The translations under genes and the position numbers were made by a program. Source: an uncultured Sutterellaceae bacterium (lineage in GTDB: Bacteria; Pseudomonadota; Gammaproteobacteria; Burkholderiales; Burkholderiaceae_F). From it: a stretch of 9,406 nucleotides of DNA. The stretch is from contig CAMYAA010000019.1 in NCBI GenBank assembly GCA_947253615.1, positions 1-9,406 on the forward strand. The letters run 5' to 3'. How positions within the stretch are numbered: the stretch's first letter is position 1; each line of letters begins with the position of its first letter. The notes below the pieces were generated by a model. That model searched no databases. It was not told where the DNA came from and was given only the letters and a program-made list of their open reading frames with translations. This document shows, one piece after another, positions 1-5,968 of this stretch.

Positions 1-49
1 ATCTACACACTGCATATCGTCGGCAGCGTCAGATGTGTATAAGAGACAG
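1..49. other. Illumina Nextera i5 adapter left on the contig end (artefact)
   Basis: Bases 1-8 match the end of the P5 flow-cell oligo (ATCTACAC). Bases 9-16 (ACTGCATA) match a Nextera i5 index, which I recall as S506/N506. Bases 17-30 match the Nextera read-1 adapter stem. Bases 31-49 are the 19-bp Tn5 mosaic end AGATGTGTATAAGAGACAG. The four parts lie in exactly the order of a Nextera library molecule, so this is sequencing adapter and not a Tn5 insertion. Genomic sequence starts at base 50, and the neighbouring hemL is cut at that point by library fragmentation. Confidence 0.98.
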
Positions 50-390
50 GAGCTCACGAGGCGCACTTGTTCCATCGAGGGAACGATTTTCTTGATTTCT
101 TCGGCTAAAAGGATTTCCCCTTCGGTCGCCGTCCCAAAGCTCAGGCCACGTTCCGTTTGGGCTTCGACGCGCTTGATCACTTCGTCATTGTTATGACCTA
201 AGATCATCGGCCCCCAGGAGAGGATGTAGTCAATAAAGCGCTTGCCTTCAGCGTCCCACATATAGGGGCCTTTGGCGCGTTCGATAAAGCGGGGAGCCCC
301 ACCCACCGAACGGAAGGCACGAACGGGCGAGTTTACGCCCCCAGGAATACTGATTTGTGCACGTTCAAAAAGTTCTTCATTGCGTCCCAT
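50..390 (-). CDS. hemL: Glutamate-1-semialdehyde 2,1-aminomutase, N-terminal part (partial)
   Basis: HemL is a PLP-dependent cytoplasmic enzyme that converts glutamate-1-semialdehyde to 5-aminolevulinate in the C5 route to haem. About 113 codons are present, beginning [12 protein letters not shown]. The family's opening block [12 protein letters not shown], the stretch [12 protein letters not shown] and the block [10 protein letters not shown] are all recognisable. The PLP lysine lies in the missing part. The ATG at 388-390 has an AAAGGA ribosome site about 9 bases upstream. The gene has no stop because the contig ends at base 50 against adapter sequence; this is an assembly edge, not a broken gene. 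It lies downstream of the PagP-like gene in the same direction, with a hairpin between them, so it probably has its own transcription. Identification is from family knowledge of conserved blocks and is secure. Confidence 0.95.
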
Positions 391-414
391 CGTTATAGTC
401 CTTTAAGTTACTTC

Positions 415-444
415 AAGAAGCCCTAACGTGAGTCAGGGCTTCTT
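415..444 (-). terminator. Perfect 10-bp hairpin between the PagP-like gene and hemL
   Basis: AAGAAGCCCT (415-424) is followed by a 10-base loop and its exact complement AGGGCTTCTT (435-444). An A-rich foot, GC core and T-rich foot is the layout of an intrinsic terminator. It lies 48 bp past the stop of the upstream minus-strand gene and 24 bp before the hemL start. No long U-run follows the stem on either strand, so termination may be weak. A structured hemL leader is an alternative. Confidence 0.5.
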
Positions 445-484
445 GGGTGGTTGTATTCGTTAAAACGGTTGAAATATTGTAGAG

Positions 485-502
485 CGCTTTCTTTAGAAAG
501 CG
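485..502. repeat. Short palindrome across the stop codon of the PagP-like gene
   Basis: CGCTTTCT (485-492) and AGAAAGCG (495-502) are perfect complements separated by two bases, and the palindrome spans the TAA at 493-495. On the minus transcript it could fold only with one or two pairs opened to make a loop. It may help end transcription together with the hairpin at 415-444, but no U-run follows and its role is unknown. Confidence 0.4.
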
Positions 503-1647
503 TAACCGAGCGAGAGTCCAAAGTCCGTGGGCATAGCGCGAACCACATAGCCTTGATCGGCCGCCTCTAAGACGCCCTTAAAGCGCGAGACCATGACGGT
601 CATGTCGGCATTGAGCCACAAGCGATCCGTGAGGGCATAGGTGGCGCCCATGGAGGCCACGGGATGAATCGAGCTGTCCTTGGTGTTGGGGCCCCATAGG
701 CGGGAGTAACCCACGCCGCCCCCCGCGTATAAGCGGAACTTTGAGCTCACGTCCATGTTGTACTGGAGTTGTAAGCTCACGTTATCCATCTTGTAGGTTT
801 GATGGATATTCTTAGGCGAATGGAATTCGTGCTTACTACGGCGATACGAGAGGTCGGTGGCCCATTGGCTGCCCGAGTAGTGACGTAACCCGACGTGATA
901 GCTTGCGTGATTGGTGGCCGAGTGAGGGGTGTATTCATCCGAACCGTTGTCGACGTACTCCCAGCCCAAGCCCCCATAAATGAAGTTTTCTTTTCCGTAC
1001 CAAGCGCTCGACTTTGAGAGTGTCCCGCGGGTTTTGGCGTTATCAAGGGTGATGACGGTGTACACGAAGCCCACGTCGATAAAGGGAATCCAGGCGCCGT
1101 AGACATTGAGCCAATCGTTACCGATGCTCGCCACCGGTAAGACCATGGGGAACGGAATCCAGCGATAGTCGTCACGCATCGAGAGTCCTGCCATGTAGCC
1201 CGCCCCGAGGTGGAAATCACTCTTGCCGATCGGGAAACGTTTAATCCATTGATACCCCGCGACCGGTTCAATGTGATAGTTCGAGTCGACAAAACTCACC
1301 AAAAAGAGGGTACGTTCGTTGCCGTTGGCGTCAATGACCGTGCGGCCTAAGCCCATCCCGAAGGGATAAGCGTTTTGTTCACGTTCATTTTTCCAATGAA
1401 AGCGTGGATGGGCCGTATAGGTCGGGAAGATCCACGCGTCCTGGCCATTTTTGAAAATCGCCTTCGTCGCTTCAACGGTGTCATTCCAATATTGACCCAT
1501 AGAGCGAGATTGGTTTTCGGAACTGGTGAGGTAGCCCGCTGGTAAGGTGTCGATGGCTTCTTCGAGAAACGAAGCGGCCGAGGCCCCTTGGGCCATGCAT
1601 AAAAGGCTGGAAAACGCGATCAAAGATCGGAGGATTCGGTGTTTCAT
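493..1647 (-). CDS. Two-barrel outer-membrane protein: PagP-type lipid A acyltransferase fused to a second beta-barrel
   Basis: The 384-residue product has a Sec signal peptide with likely cleavage after Ala24 (GASA|AS). Residues 50-201 align by eye along the whole of E. coli PagP, the outer-membrane enzyme that moves a palmitate from phospholipid to lipid A. An N-terminal amphipathic segment (about 50-68) is followed by His80 in TAHPRF, Asp121-Ser122 in SFVDSN, RDDYRWIPFP at 158-167 and LPVASIG at 170-176. These give the catalytic His33/Asp76/Ser77 equivalents, and Pro75, Pro95, Pro171 and Pro188 match the gating prolines 28, 50, 127 and 144. After a linker (about 202-220), residues 221-384 contain about eight amphipathic strands and end GYAF, a typical BAM-recognised C-terminus. 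This half resembles small OmpA/OmpW-like barrels. E. coli PagP has about 161 mature residues, so this protein is twice the usual size. There is no clear Shine-Dalgarno before the ATG. Residue 133 is Gln where E. coli has Gly88. PagP activity is inferred and the role of the second barrel is unknown. Confidence 0.85.
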   Translation of the reverse strand: MKHRILRSLIAFSSLLCMAQGASAASFLEEAIDTLPAGYLTSSENQSRSMGQYWNDTVEATKAIFKNGQDAWIFPTYTAHPRFHWKNEREQNAYPFGMGLGRTVIDANGNERTLFLVSFVDSNYHIEPVAGYQWIKRFPIGKSDFHLGAGYMAGLSMRDDYRWIPFPMVLPVASIGNDWLNVYGAWIPFIDVGFVYTVITLDNAKTRGTLSKSSAWYGKENFIYGGLGWEYVDNGSDEYTPHSATNHASYHVGLRHYSGSQWATDLSYRRSKHEFHSPKNIHQTYKMDNVSLQLQYNMDVSSKFRLYAGGGVGYSRLWGPNTKDSSIHPVASMGATYALTDRLWLNADMTVMVSRFKGVLEAADQGYVVRAMPTDFGLSLGYAF

Positions 1648-1755
1648 ACAAAAATAAATGAGGTCAAGTTAGGTTTTCGTGGTTCTTATTGTCTCATATT
1701 GTGCTTTGACTCAGGCTTAAATCCGTGAGGTAGAAAAACGATTTTTCGGGATTAC

Positions 1756-1784
1756 TTGAAATGTGAGGTGAGGTAGCGTACAGT
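1756..1784 (+). promoter_or_regulatory. Predicted sigma70 promoter of rnpB
   Basis: TTGAAA (1756-1761) and TACAGT (1779-1784) are separated by exactly 17 bases. The expected start, 7 bases after the -10, falls at about 1791, the base immediately before the P1 helix of the RNase P RNA. This agreement between promoter spacing and RNA structure is the main support. GTGAGGTAG occurs twice nearby (1725-1733 and 1768-1776); no regulator can be assigned to it. Confidence 0.7.
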
Positions 1785-1790
1785 TAGGCT

Positions 1791-2116
1791 CTTGGCTGAT
1801 GCCTGGTTTTTGGATGATCGCTGGTGACTTGATCACGAGAGGAAAGTCCGGACTCCACAGAGCGCCGTAGCAGTTAACGGCTGTCCACCGCGAGGTGAGG
1901 ATTAGAGCAACAGAGACGAGCCGACGTTAGGGTCGGGTGAAACGGGCAATCTCTACGGGGAGCAATACCAAATAGGCAATCGTTGACCTGGCTCGGGTTG
2001 ATTGCGGGTAGGTAGCTCGAGTTCATGCGTGAGTATGAACCTAGATGAATGATCGTCACTGAAACTTCGGTTTTGGAACATAATCCGGCTTATAGGAAAG
2101 CAGGTGTCAGTCAACT
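1791..2116 (+). ncRNA. rnpB: RNase P RNA (compact, type A-like)
   Basis: This is the catalytic RNA of RNase P, which trims the 5' ends of tRNA precursors. The universal core is present: GAGGAAAGTCC at 1839-1849, AGAGCAACAGAGA near 1904-1916, ACCAAATAGG near 1967-1976, GGGTAGG at 2006-2012 (the GGU that pairs with tRNA CCA), TAGATGAATGA near 2042-2052 and ATAATCCGGCTTAT near 2080-2093. The ends are set by a 14-bp P1 helix, 1792-1805 with 2101-2114, which pairs fully with three G-U wobbles. P9 is CACC-GCGA-GGTG, P12 is CCGAC (1921-1925) with GTCGG (1932-1936), P15 is GCAATC (1976-1981) with GATTGC (2000-2005), and a UUCG-capped stem occupies 2059-2076. Compared with E. coli, only 16 bases separate GTGAAA (1937-1942) from GGAGCAA (1959-1965), so the P13-P14 arm seems absent. 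The RNA is about 325 bases, shorter than E. coli's 377. Identification is secure and the exact ends are inferred. Confidence 0.97.
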
Positions 2117-2120
2117 TTAC

Positions 2121-2155
2121 AAAAAAAGCAGCGAGAACGCTGCTTTTTCTGTTTC
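2121..2155. terminator. Bidirectional intrinsic terminator shared by rnpB and the acyl-CoA synthetase gene
   Basis: AGCAGCG (2127-2133), loop AGAA, and CGCTGCT (2138-2144) form a GC-rich stem flanked by seven A on the left and a run of T (2144-2148) on the right. Read on the plus strand it ends rnpB with about five U. Read on the minus strand it ends the synthetase transcript with seven U. Its position between the two convergent 3' ends fits both roles. Confidence 0.93.
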
Positions 2156-2171
2156 TTGGGAGGTGATTCCC

Positions 2172-4319
2172 TTATTTGTCGAGGGCGAGACGCGCTTCGT
2201 CCATACGGAATTTGAGACGACCGTCCACCGCAATGGCTTCACCCGTGGCGTCCGTGACCATCAACGGATTGATGTCGAGTTCGTCCACAAAGGGGAAGTC
2301 CGAGACCAACGCGCTCAAGCGCATTAAGGTTTCTTCGATTTTTTCCACATTCGCCGGGGCCATGCCTCGCACACCGTCGAGCAAGTGGCGCGCCTTGATC
2401 CCGTTGACCATGGCCTTCGCGTCGATGTCCGTCAAGGGGGCTAAGCGGAAGGAAACGTCCTTGAGCACTTCCACAAACACGCCGCCCAAGCCAAACATGA
2501 GCATGGGGCCGTATTGCGGATCGGTGGCGATCCCGCAGACCATTTCTCGAGAGCTCTTCACCATTTCTTGAATGACCACGCCTTCGAGTCCATCGAGCAA
2601 GTCTCGACGTTTGAGCTGATCCATCAAGTCGTTATATTGCGCGGTCAATTCCGCTTCGTTTTTGATGTTGACGCGAACTCCACCCACATCGGTTTTGTGG
2701 GAGGTCGTTTTCGAACTCATCTTCATCACAATGGGGAAACCAATGCGACGGGCCTCGGCGAGAGCTTCCTCGAGCGAGGTAGCAAAGCCCGCCTGACTGA
2801 CACGAATGCCATAGGCTTCGAGTAAATCCAAGCTTTCGCGCGTGGTGAGTTGATCGCGTCCGGCCTTGAGGGCGTTTTTCATCAAGGCCTTGGCCTTGAC
2901 TTTGTCGACCTTGTAAGAGGGGATCTTCCCTGCCGGGGTGTTCACCCAGAGGCGTTGCTGATTCAAGCGATTCATGGCATCGATGGCTTCTTCCGCATAC
3001 ATATAGATGGGGATATTCACCTCGAGCTCGCTCAATTGTTCGAAGAAGTCGGACTTGGTCATAAACACGCCGACGATAGGTTTGTCGGGGTGTTCATTTT
3101 TAATGCGCATAATTTCTTTAGTGACATCGATATCTTTAAGGCCCAAGAACGGTAAGTAAATCACAACGACCATATCGACGTTGTCGTCGGCTAAGACCGT
3201 TTCGAGCGTACGGCGATAGTGTTCTAACGGCGCCGAGGCGATCATGTCCACGGGGTTTTTCACACTCGCCGCGGGCGGCAAGAAGCTACGGAGTTCGTCT
3301 TTGGTGGCTTCACTCAAGGGCGCCATTTGCATGCCATACTCACAGATGGCGTCCGTGGCCATAATGCCAGGACCCCCAGAGTTCGTGACGATGGCAATAC
3401 GATCCCCCTTGGGTAAGGGCGCATTGGAGAAAATTTTGGCCGTCGAGAAGAGTTTTTGTAAAGAAAACTCGCGAATAACCCCGCTTTGCTTTAAGAGGGC
3501 ATCGGCGGCTTTGTCGGCCCCAGCAAGACTCCCAGTGTGCGAGCTCGCAGCGCTAGCCCCAGCAGCCGAGCGCCCAGCCTTTAAGGCCAAAATGGTTTTT
3601 TTCTTTGAAATGCGCGTGGCCAATTGGCGGAAATTGACCGGGTTGGAAATGGATTCCATGTAGAGGAGGATTTGTTTGACATCCTCGTCTTTTTCCCAGT
3701 AGTACATCGCGTCTTCGGCGTTGAAGTTGGCTTGATTACCAATGGAGACGAACTGAGCAAAGCCCAGGTTTAAGTCCTTCAAGATGTTGAGAATACCGCC
3801 GCCCAAGGCCCCCGACTGAGAGACAAAGCCGATGTCCCCGCGTACGGGAAGTTCTTCCGCGAACGTGGCGTCTAAGCGAATGCTCGGATGGGTATTAACG
3901 ACGCCCAAGCAATTGGGGCCGATGGCACGCATGCCGTAGGCTTCAAGACGATCGTTCAAGTCTTTTTCAAGCTGAGCCCCTTCGGGTCCGGTTTCTTTAA
4001 AGCCCGCCGAGATGATCACCAAGCCTTGAATGCCTTTTTGGTGGCATTGATCAACGATGTCCAAGACAAAACGATGATTGACCATCACGATGGCCAAGTC
4101 GACTTCGCCAGGAATATCCGCGACCGAAGGGTAGGCCGTGAGGCCAGCGATTTCGCCGCCCTTGGGGTTAACGGGATAGATGTCTCCAGTAAAACCGTAC
4201 TCCACTAAACGGCACATTAAGTCCGAGCCGATGGTGTGGGGTTTAGAGGAAGCGCCGATGACGGCGACCGAACGCGGTTTAAGGATAGAGTCAATGGTGT
4301 TTCGCATGTTCTCACTCAT
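2172..4319 (-). CDS. ADP-forming acyl-CoA (acetyl-CoA) synthetase, fused alpha-beta
   Basis: The 715-residue cytoplasmic enzyme belongs to the NDP-forming acyl-CoA synthetase family, which reversibly couples an acyl-CoA thioester to ADP/ATP plus the free acid, typically acetate. Domain order is a CoA-binding Rossmann domain (about 10-135, with VAVIGAS and AIGPNCLG), two succinyl-CoA-synthetase-like domains (about 160-455, with FVSQSGALGG) and an ATP-grasp domain (about 490-715, ending INP...AVDGRLKF). His261 in SSHTGSLAG is the expected phosphorylated histidine. His541 in SHKTDVGGV matches the second histidine that relays phosphate in the ATP-grasp half. No GNAT domain follows, so it is not a Pat-type protein acetyltransferase. 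There is little Shine-Dalgarno before the ATG at 4319, and Met5 (4305-4307), preceded by GTGAG, is an alternative start. The gene stands alone, converging on rnpB and divergent from mraZ. The exact acyl substrate cannot be read from sequence. Confidence 0.93.
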   Translation of the reverse strand: MSENMRNTIDSILKPRSVAVIGASSKPHTIGSDLMCRLVEYGFTGDIYPVNPKGGEIAGLTAYPSVADIPGEVDLAIVMVNHRFVLDIVDQCHQKGIQGLVIISAGFKETGPEGAQLEKDLNDRLEAYGMRAIGPNCLGVVNTHPSIRLDATFAEELPVRGDIGFVSQSGALGGGILNILKDLNLGFAQFVSIGNQANFNAEDAMYYWEKDEDVKQILLYMESISNPVNFRQLATRISKKKTILALKAGRSAAGASAASSHTGSLAGADKAADALLKQSGVIREFSLQKLFSTAKIFSNAPLPKGDRIAIVTNSGGPGIMATDAICEYGMQMAPLSEATKDELRSFLPPAASVKNPVDMIASAPLEHYRRTLETVLADDNVDMVVVIYLPFLGLKDIDVTKEIMRIKNEHPDKPIVGVFMTKSDFFEQLSELEVNIPIYMYAEEAIDAMNRLNQQRLWVNTPAGKIPSYKVDKVKAKALMKNALKAGRDQLTTRESLDLLEAYGIRVSQAGFATSLEEALAEARRIGFPIVMKMSSKTTSHKTDVGGVRVNIKNEAELTAQYNDLMDQLKRRDLLDGLEGVVIQEMVKSSREMVCGIATDPQYGPMLMFGLGGVFVEVLKDVSFRLAPLTDIDAKAMVNGIKARHLLDGVRGMAPANVEKIEETLMRLSALVSDFPFVDELDINPLMVTDATGEAIAVDGRLKFRMDEARLALDK

Positions 4320-4348
4320 TGGGAAAAGAAAACGGGTGGATTTTCATT

Positions 4349-4375
4349 AGCGTAGCATAACTCGGGGCGTTTCAA
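4349..4375 (-). promoter_or_regulatory. Possible promoter of the acyl-CoA synthetase gene
   Basis: On the minus strand TTGAAA (4370-4375) is followed 15 bases later by TACGCT (4349-4354), leaving about 30 bases to the ATG at 4319. The -35 is good, but the spacing is short and the -10 has only a partial match. Offered as the best candidate in the interval. Confidence 0.25.
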
Positions 4376-4461
4376 CGGATGCTCTGGTATCAAAAAGCAA
4401 GCAAGCATTTGCATGAAGATGTAATCAAGTCAGGTTTCTTTATCCTCTTGGGGATCAAAAT

Positions 4462-4486
4462 GTGGGAAAATGTGGGAATAAGTGTT
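4462..4486 (+). promoter_or_regulatory. MraZ operator: phased GTGGG repeats
   Basis: GTGGG occurs at 4462-4466 and 4472-4476 within two near-identical 10-base units (TGTGGGAAAA, TGTGGGAATA). A degenerate third copy, GTGTT, falls in the same 10-base register at 4482-4486. Direct TGGG-type repeats with a 10-bp period upstream of mraZ are the known binding site of MraZ itself, so autorepression of the dcw cluster is inferred. A further TGGGG at 4449-4453 is out of register. Confidence 0.8.
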
Positions 4487-4492
4487 TATAAA
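4463..4492 (+). promoter_or_regulatory. Likely dcw-cluster promoter overlapping the MraZ operator
   Basis: TATAAA (4487-4492) is a good -10, with a poor -35 (TGGGAA, 4463-4468) at 18 bases inside the operator repeats. MraZ bound to the repeats would then cover the promoter, as expected for a repressor. Transcription would begin near 4499, giving a leader of about 26 bases. The weak -35 makes the exact position uncertain. Confidence 0.45.
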
Positions 4493-4524
4493 CCATTTTT
4501 CTCGACCAATTCTTTAGGTGCCCT

Positions 4525-4947
4525 ATGTTTCAAGGCACGACTTTATGTTTTCTCGATGAGAAAGGGCGCTTGTCGTTACCCAAGCGCCATCGTGAAGTGT
4601 TTTCGTTGCAAAACGAGAGCACGCTTGTGCTTACCCGTCATCCTGATGGGTGCTTGGTGCTTTATCCCCAAGCCATTTGGCAGGAGCGTCGTGCGCAGTT
4701 GATGGCCCTACCGTATAGCGCACGGGCCTTTGTGCGTTTTGTTTTAGGCAGTGCGGTTGAGGTCTCGTTAGACAAAGCGGGGCGGGTATTGATTCCCGCG
4801 TCGTTACGTCAGTTTGTGGGGCTCACGCATGAAGTCATGCTCGTGGGGTTAGGGTCGCACTTAGAACTGTGGGATTCCACTCGGTATGCCCAAGTGGAAC
4901 AAGAGGCGCTTAACGCCGGCATTGAAGCCGGCTCCTTTACGTTCTAA
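4525..4947 (+). CDS. mraZ: Transcriptional regulator MraZ
   Basis: MraZ is a DNA-binding protein of the AbrB-like SpoVT/MraZ fold and the first gene of the dcw cluster, where it represses its own promoter. The 140-residue product shows the two family half-repeats. The first has D11-E-K-G-R15 followed by LSLPKRHR, and the second has D83-K-A-G-R87 followed by VLIPASLR. These DxxxR motifs are the DNA-contact signature of the family. A Shine-Dalgarno AGGTG (4516-4520) lies 4 bases before the ATG. Length is close to the usual 145-150 residues. Phased GTGGG repeats lie 40-60 bases upstream, matching its known target. A 61-bp gap separates it from rsmH. Confidence 0.97.
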   Translation: MFQGTTLCFLDEKGRLSLPKRHREVFSLQNESTLVLTRHPDGCLVLYPQAIWQERRAQLMALPYSARAFVRFVLGSAVEVSLDKAGRVLIPASLRQFVGLTHEVMLVGLGSHLELWDSTRYAQVEQEALNAGIEAGSFTF

Positions 4948-4960
4948 CGGTGAGAAATTT

Positions 4961-4981
4961 GGCGTTATAGACGCGCCTTTT
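4961..4981 (+). promoter_or_regulatory. Small hairpin with a T-run between mraZ and rsmH
   Basis: GGCG (4961-4964) can pair with CGCC (4974-4977), or GCGT with ACGC inside it, and TTTT follows at 4978-4981. It could be a weak attenuator lowering expression beyond mraZ, but a stem of four or five pairs is marginal and it may have no function. Confidence 0.25.
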
Positions 4982-5008
4982 GCTGTTGATTATTCGTGGT
5001 AGTTTATT

Positions 5009-5965
5009 GTGACTGAAGCATTCGTCCATTTGTCGGTTTTAGCCCAAGAGGCGCCCGAAGCGTTAGTTCATGGTTCCGAGGGCATTTATGTCGACGGAAC
5101 GTTTGGGCGAGGCGGGCATTCTCGAAAAATTTTGGAGAAATTGGGCCCCAATGGGCGTTTAATAGCCTTTGACCGTGATCCCGAAGCCATTAAAGCGGCG
5201 AGGGCGATTACGGATCCTCGTTTTCAAATTGTTCATGCGCCTTTTTCTTCGATGGCCCAAGAGCTTCAGGCGCTTGGCATTGAGGCGGTGGACGGTATTT
5301 TCCTGGATATTGGGGTCTCTTCCCCGCAGATTGATGATGCCTCGCGCGGGTTTTCCTTTCGTTTTGAAGGGCCGTTAGACATGCGCATGGACACCACGCG
5401 TGGGATAACGGCTCAAACGTGGTTAGCCACGCGTTCGATTGATGAGATGGCGCGTGTGATTCGTGAGTATGGCGAAGAGCGTTTTGCCTTTGCGATTGCG
5501 CGTGAGATTGCGCGTGTTCGTGAGCTCCGTCCGATTGAAACGACGAAAGATTTGGCCAATTTGGTGGCCAATGTCGTGCCCAAAAACAAAAAGGATCAGA
5601 ATCAGCATCCTGCGACGCGCACCTTTCAGGCCATTCGTATTGAGATCAATCAAGAATTAGAAGAACTGCGTTCGACCTTGTCGCAAGCGGGGGCGCTCTT
5701 GCGTCCTGAGGGGCGTTTAGCGGTGATTAGTTTTCACTCGCTCGAAGATCGTATTGTCAAACAGTTTTTCGACTCGAAGGCTCACCCTGAGCGTCAATTA
5801 GATCCGCGTTTACCGATTCGTGCGGAGGATCTTCCCCAACCTTGGTTTACGGCCATTGAGCGTATCAAACCGAGTCGTGAGGAATGTGAGCGCAATGCGC
5901 GTGCTCGTTCCGCGATTTTGCGTGTGGGGACTCGCACCCAAACCCCTTGGCGTGATGAGGACTAG
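5009..5965 (+). CDS. rsmH: 16S rRNA (cytosine1402-N4)-methyltransferase RsmH
   Basis: RsmH (MraW) uses S-adenosylmethionine to methylate N4 of C1402 in 16S rRNA at the ribosomal P site. The 318-residue product carries the family motifs in order: GTFGRGGHS (30-38, SAM-binding), FDRDPEA (54-60), LDIGVSSPQ (99-107), GPLDMRMD (121-128), YGEERFA (154-160), HPATRTFQAIR (200-210) and SFHSLEDRIVK (241-251). It ends with the usual NARARSAILR (296-305). Translation starts at GTG 5009, preceded by a modest GGTAG at 4998-5002. This start leaves about six residues before the conserved F-V-H-L-S-V block, as in E. coli, which favours it over later codons. The gene stops 3 bp before ftsL, so the two are co-transcribed and probably translationally linked. 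Confidence 0.97.
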   Translation: MTEAFVHLSVLAQEAPEALVHGSEGIYVDGTFGRGGHSRKILEKLGPNGRLIAFDRDPEAIKAARAITDPRFQIVHAPFSSMAQELQALGIEAVDGIFLDIGVSSPQIDDASRGFSFRFEGPLDMRMDTTRGITAQTWLATRSIDEMARVIREYGEERFAFAIAREIARVRELRPIETTKDLANLVANVVPKNKKDQNQHPATRTFQAIRIEINQELEELRSTLSQAGALLRPEGRLAVISFHSLEDRIVKQFFDSKAHPERQLDPRLPIRAEDLPQPWFTAIERIKPSREECERNARARSAILRVGTRTQTPWRDED

Positions 5966-5968
5966 TGG

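Noticed and set aside
31..49. Tn5 mosaic end as a sign of a transposon insertion
   Set aside because: It is joined to the Nextera read-1 stem, an index and the P5 tail and sits at the very end of the sequence, so it is library adapter.
777..1292. 171-codon minus-strand open frame inside the PagP-like gene
   Set aside because: Composition rich in Arg, Ser and Thr with no domain pattern; it is an out-of-frame shadow of a gene with clear motifs.
1595..1606. Cys17 in the signal peptide of the PagP-like protein (SLLC) as a lipoprotein lipobox
   Set aside because: The residue before the Cys is Leu, not Gly, Ala or Ser, and a good signal peptidase I site (GASA|AS) follows.
1874..2059. 61-codon minus-strand open frame, and a 92-codon plus-strand frame starting at 2049
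   Set aside because: The first lies inside the RNase P RNA. The second begins in it and runs antisense to the synthetase gene across the terminator. Neither looks like a protein.
2176..4208. Several plus-strand open frames of 100-140 codons opposite the acyl-CoA synthetase
   Set aside because: They are antisense to a well-supported gene and show no recognisable features or ribosome sites.
4379..4702. 107-codon plus-strand frame starting upstream of mraZ
   Set aside because: It spans the MraZ operator and promoter and reads mraZ in the wrong frame.
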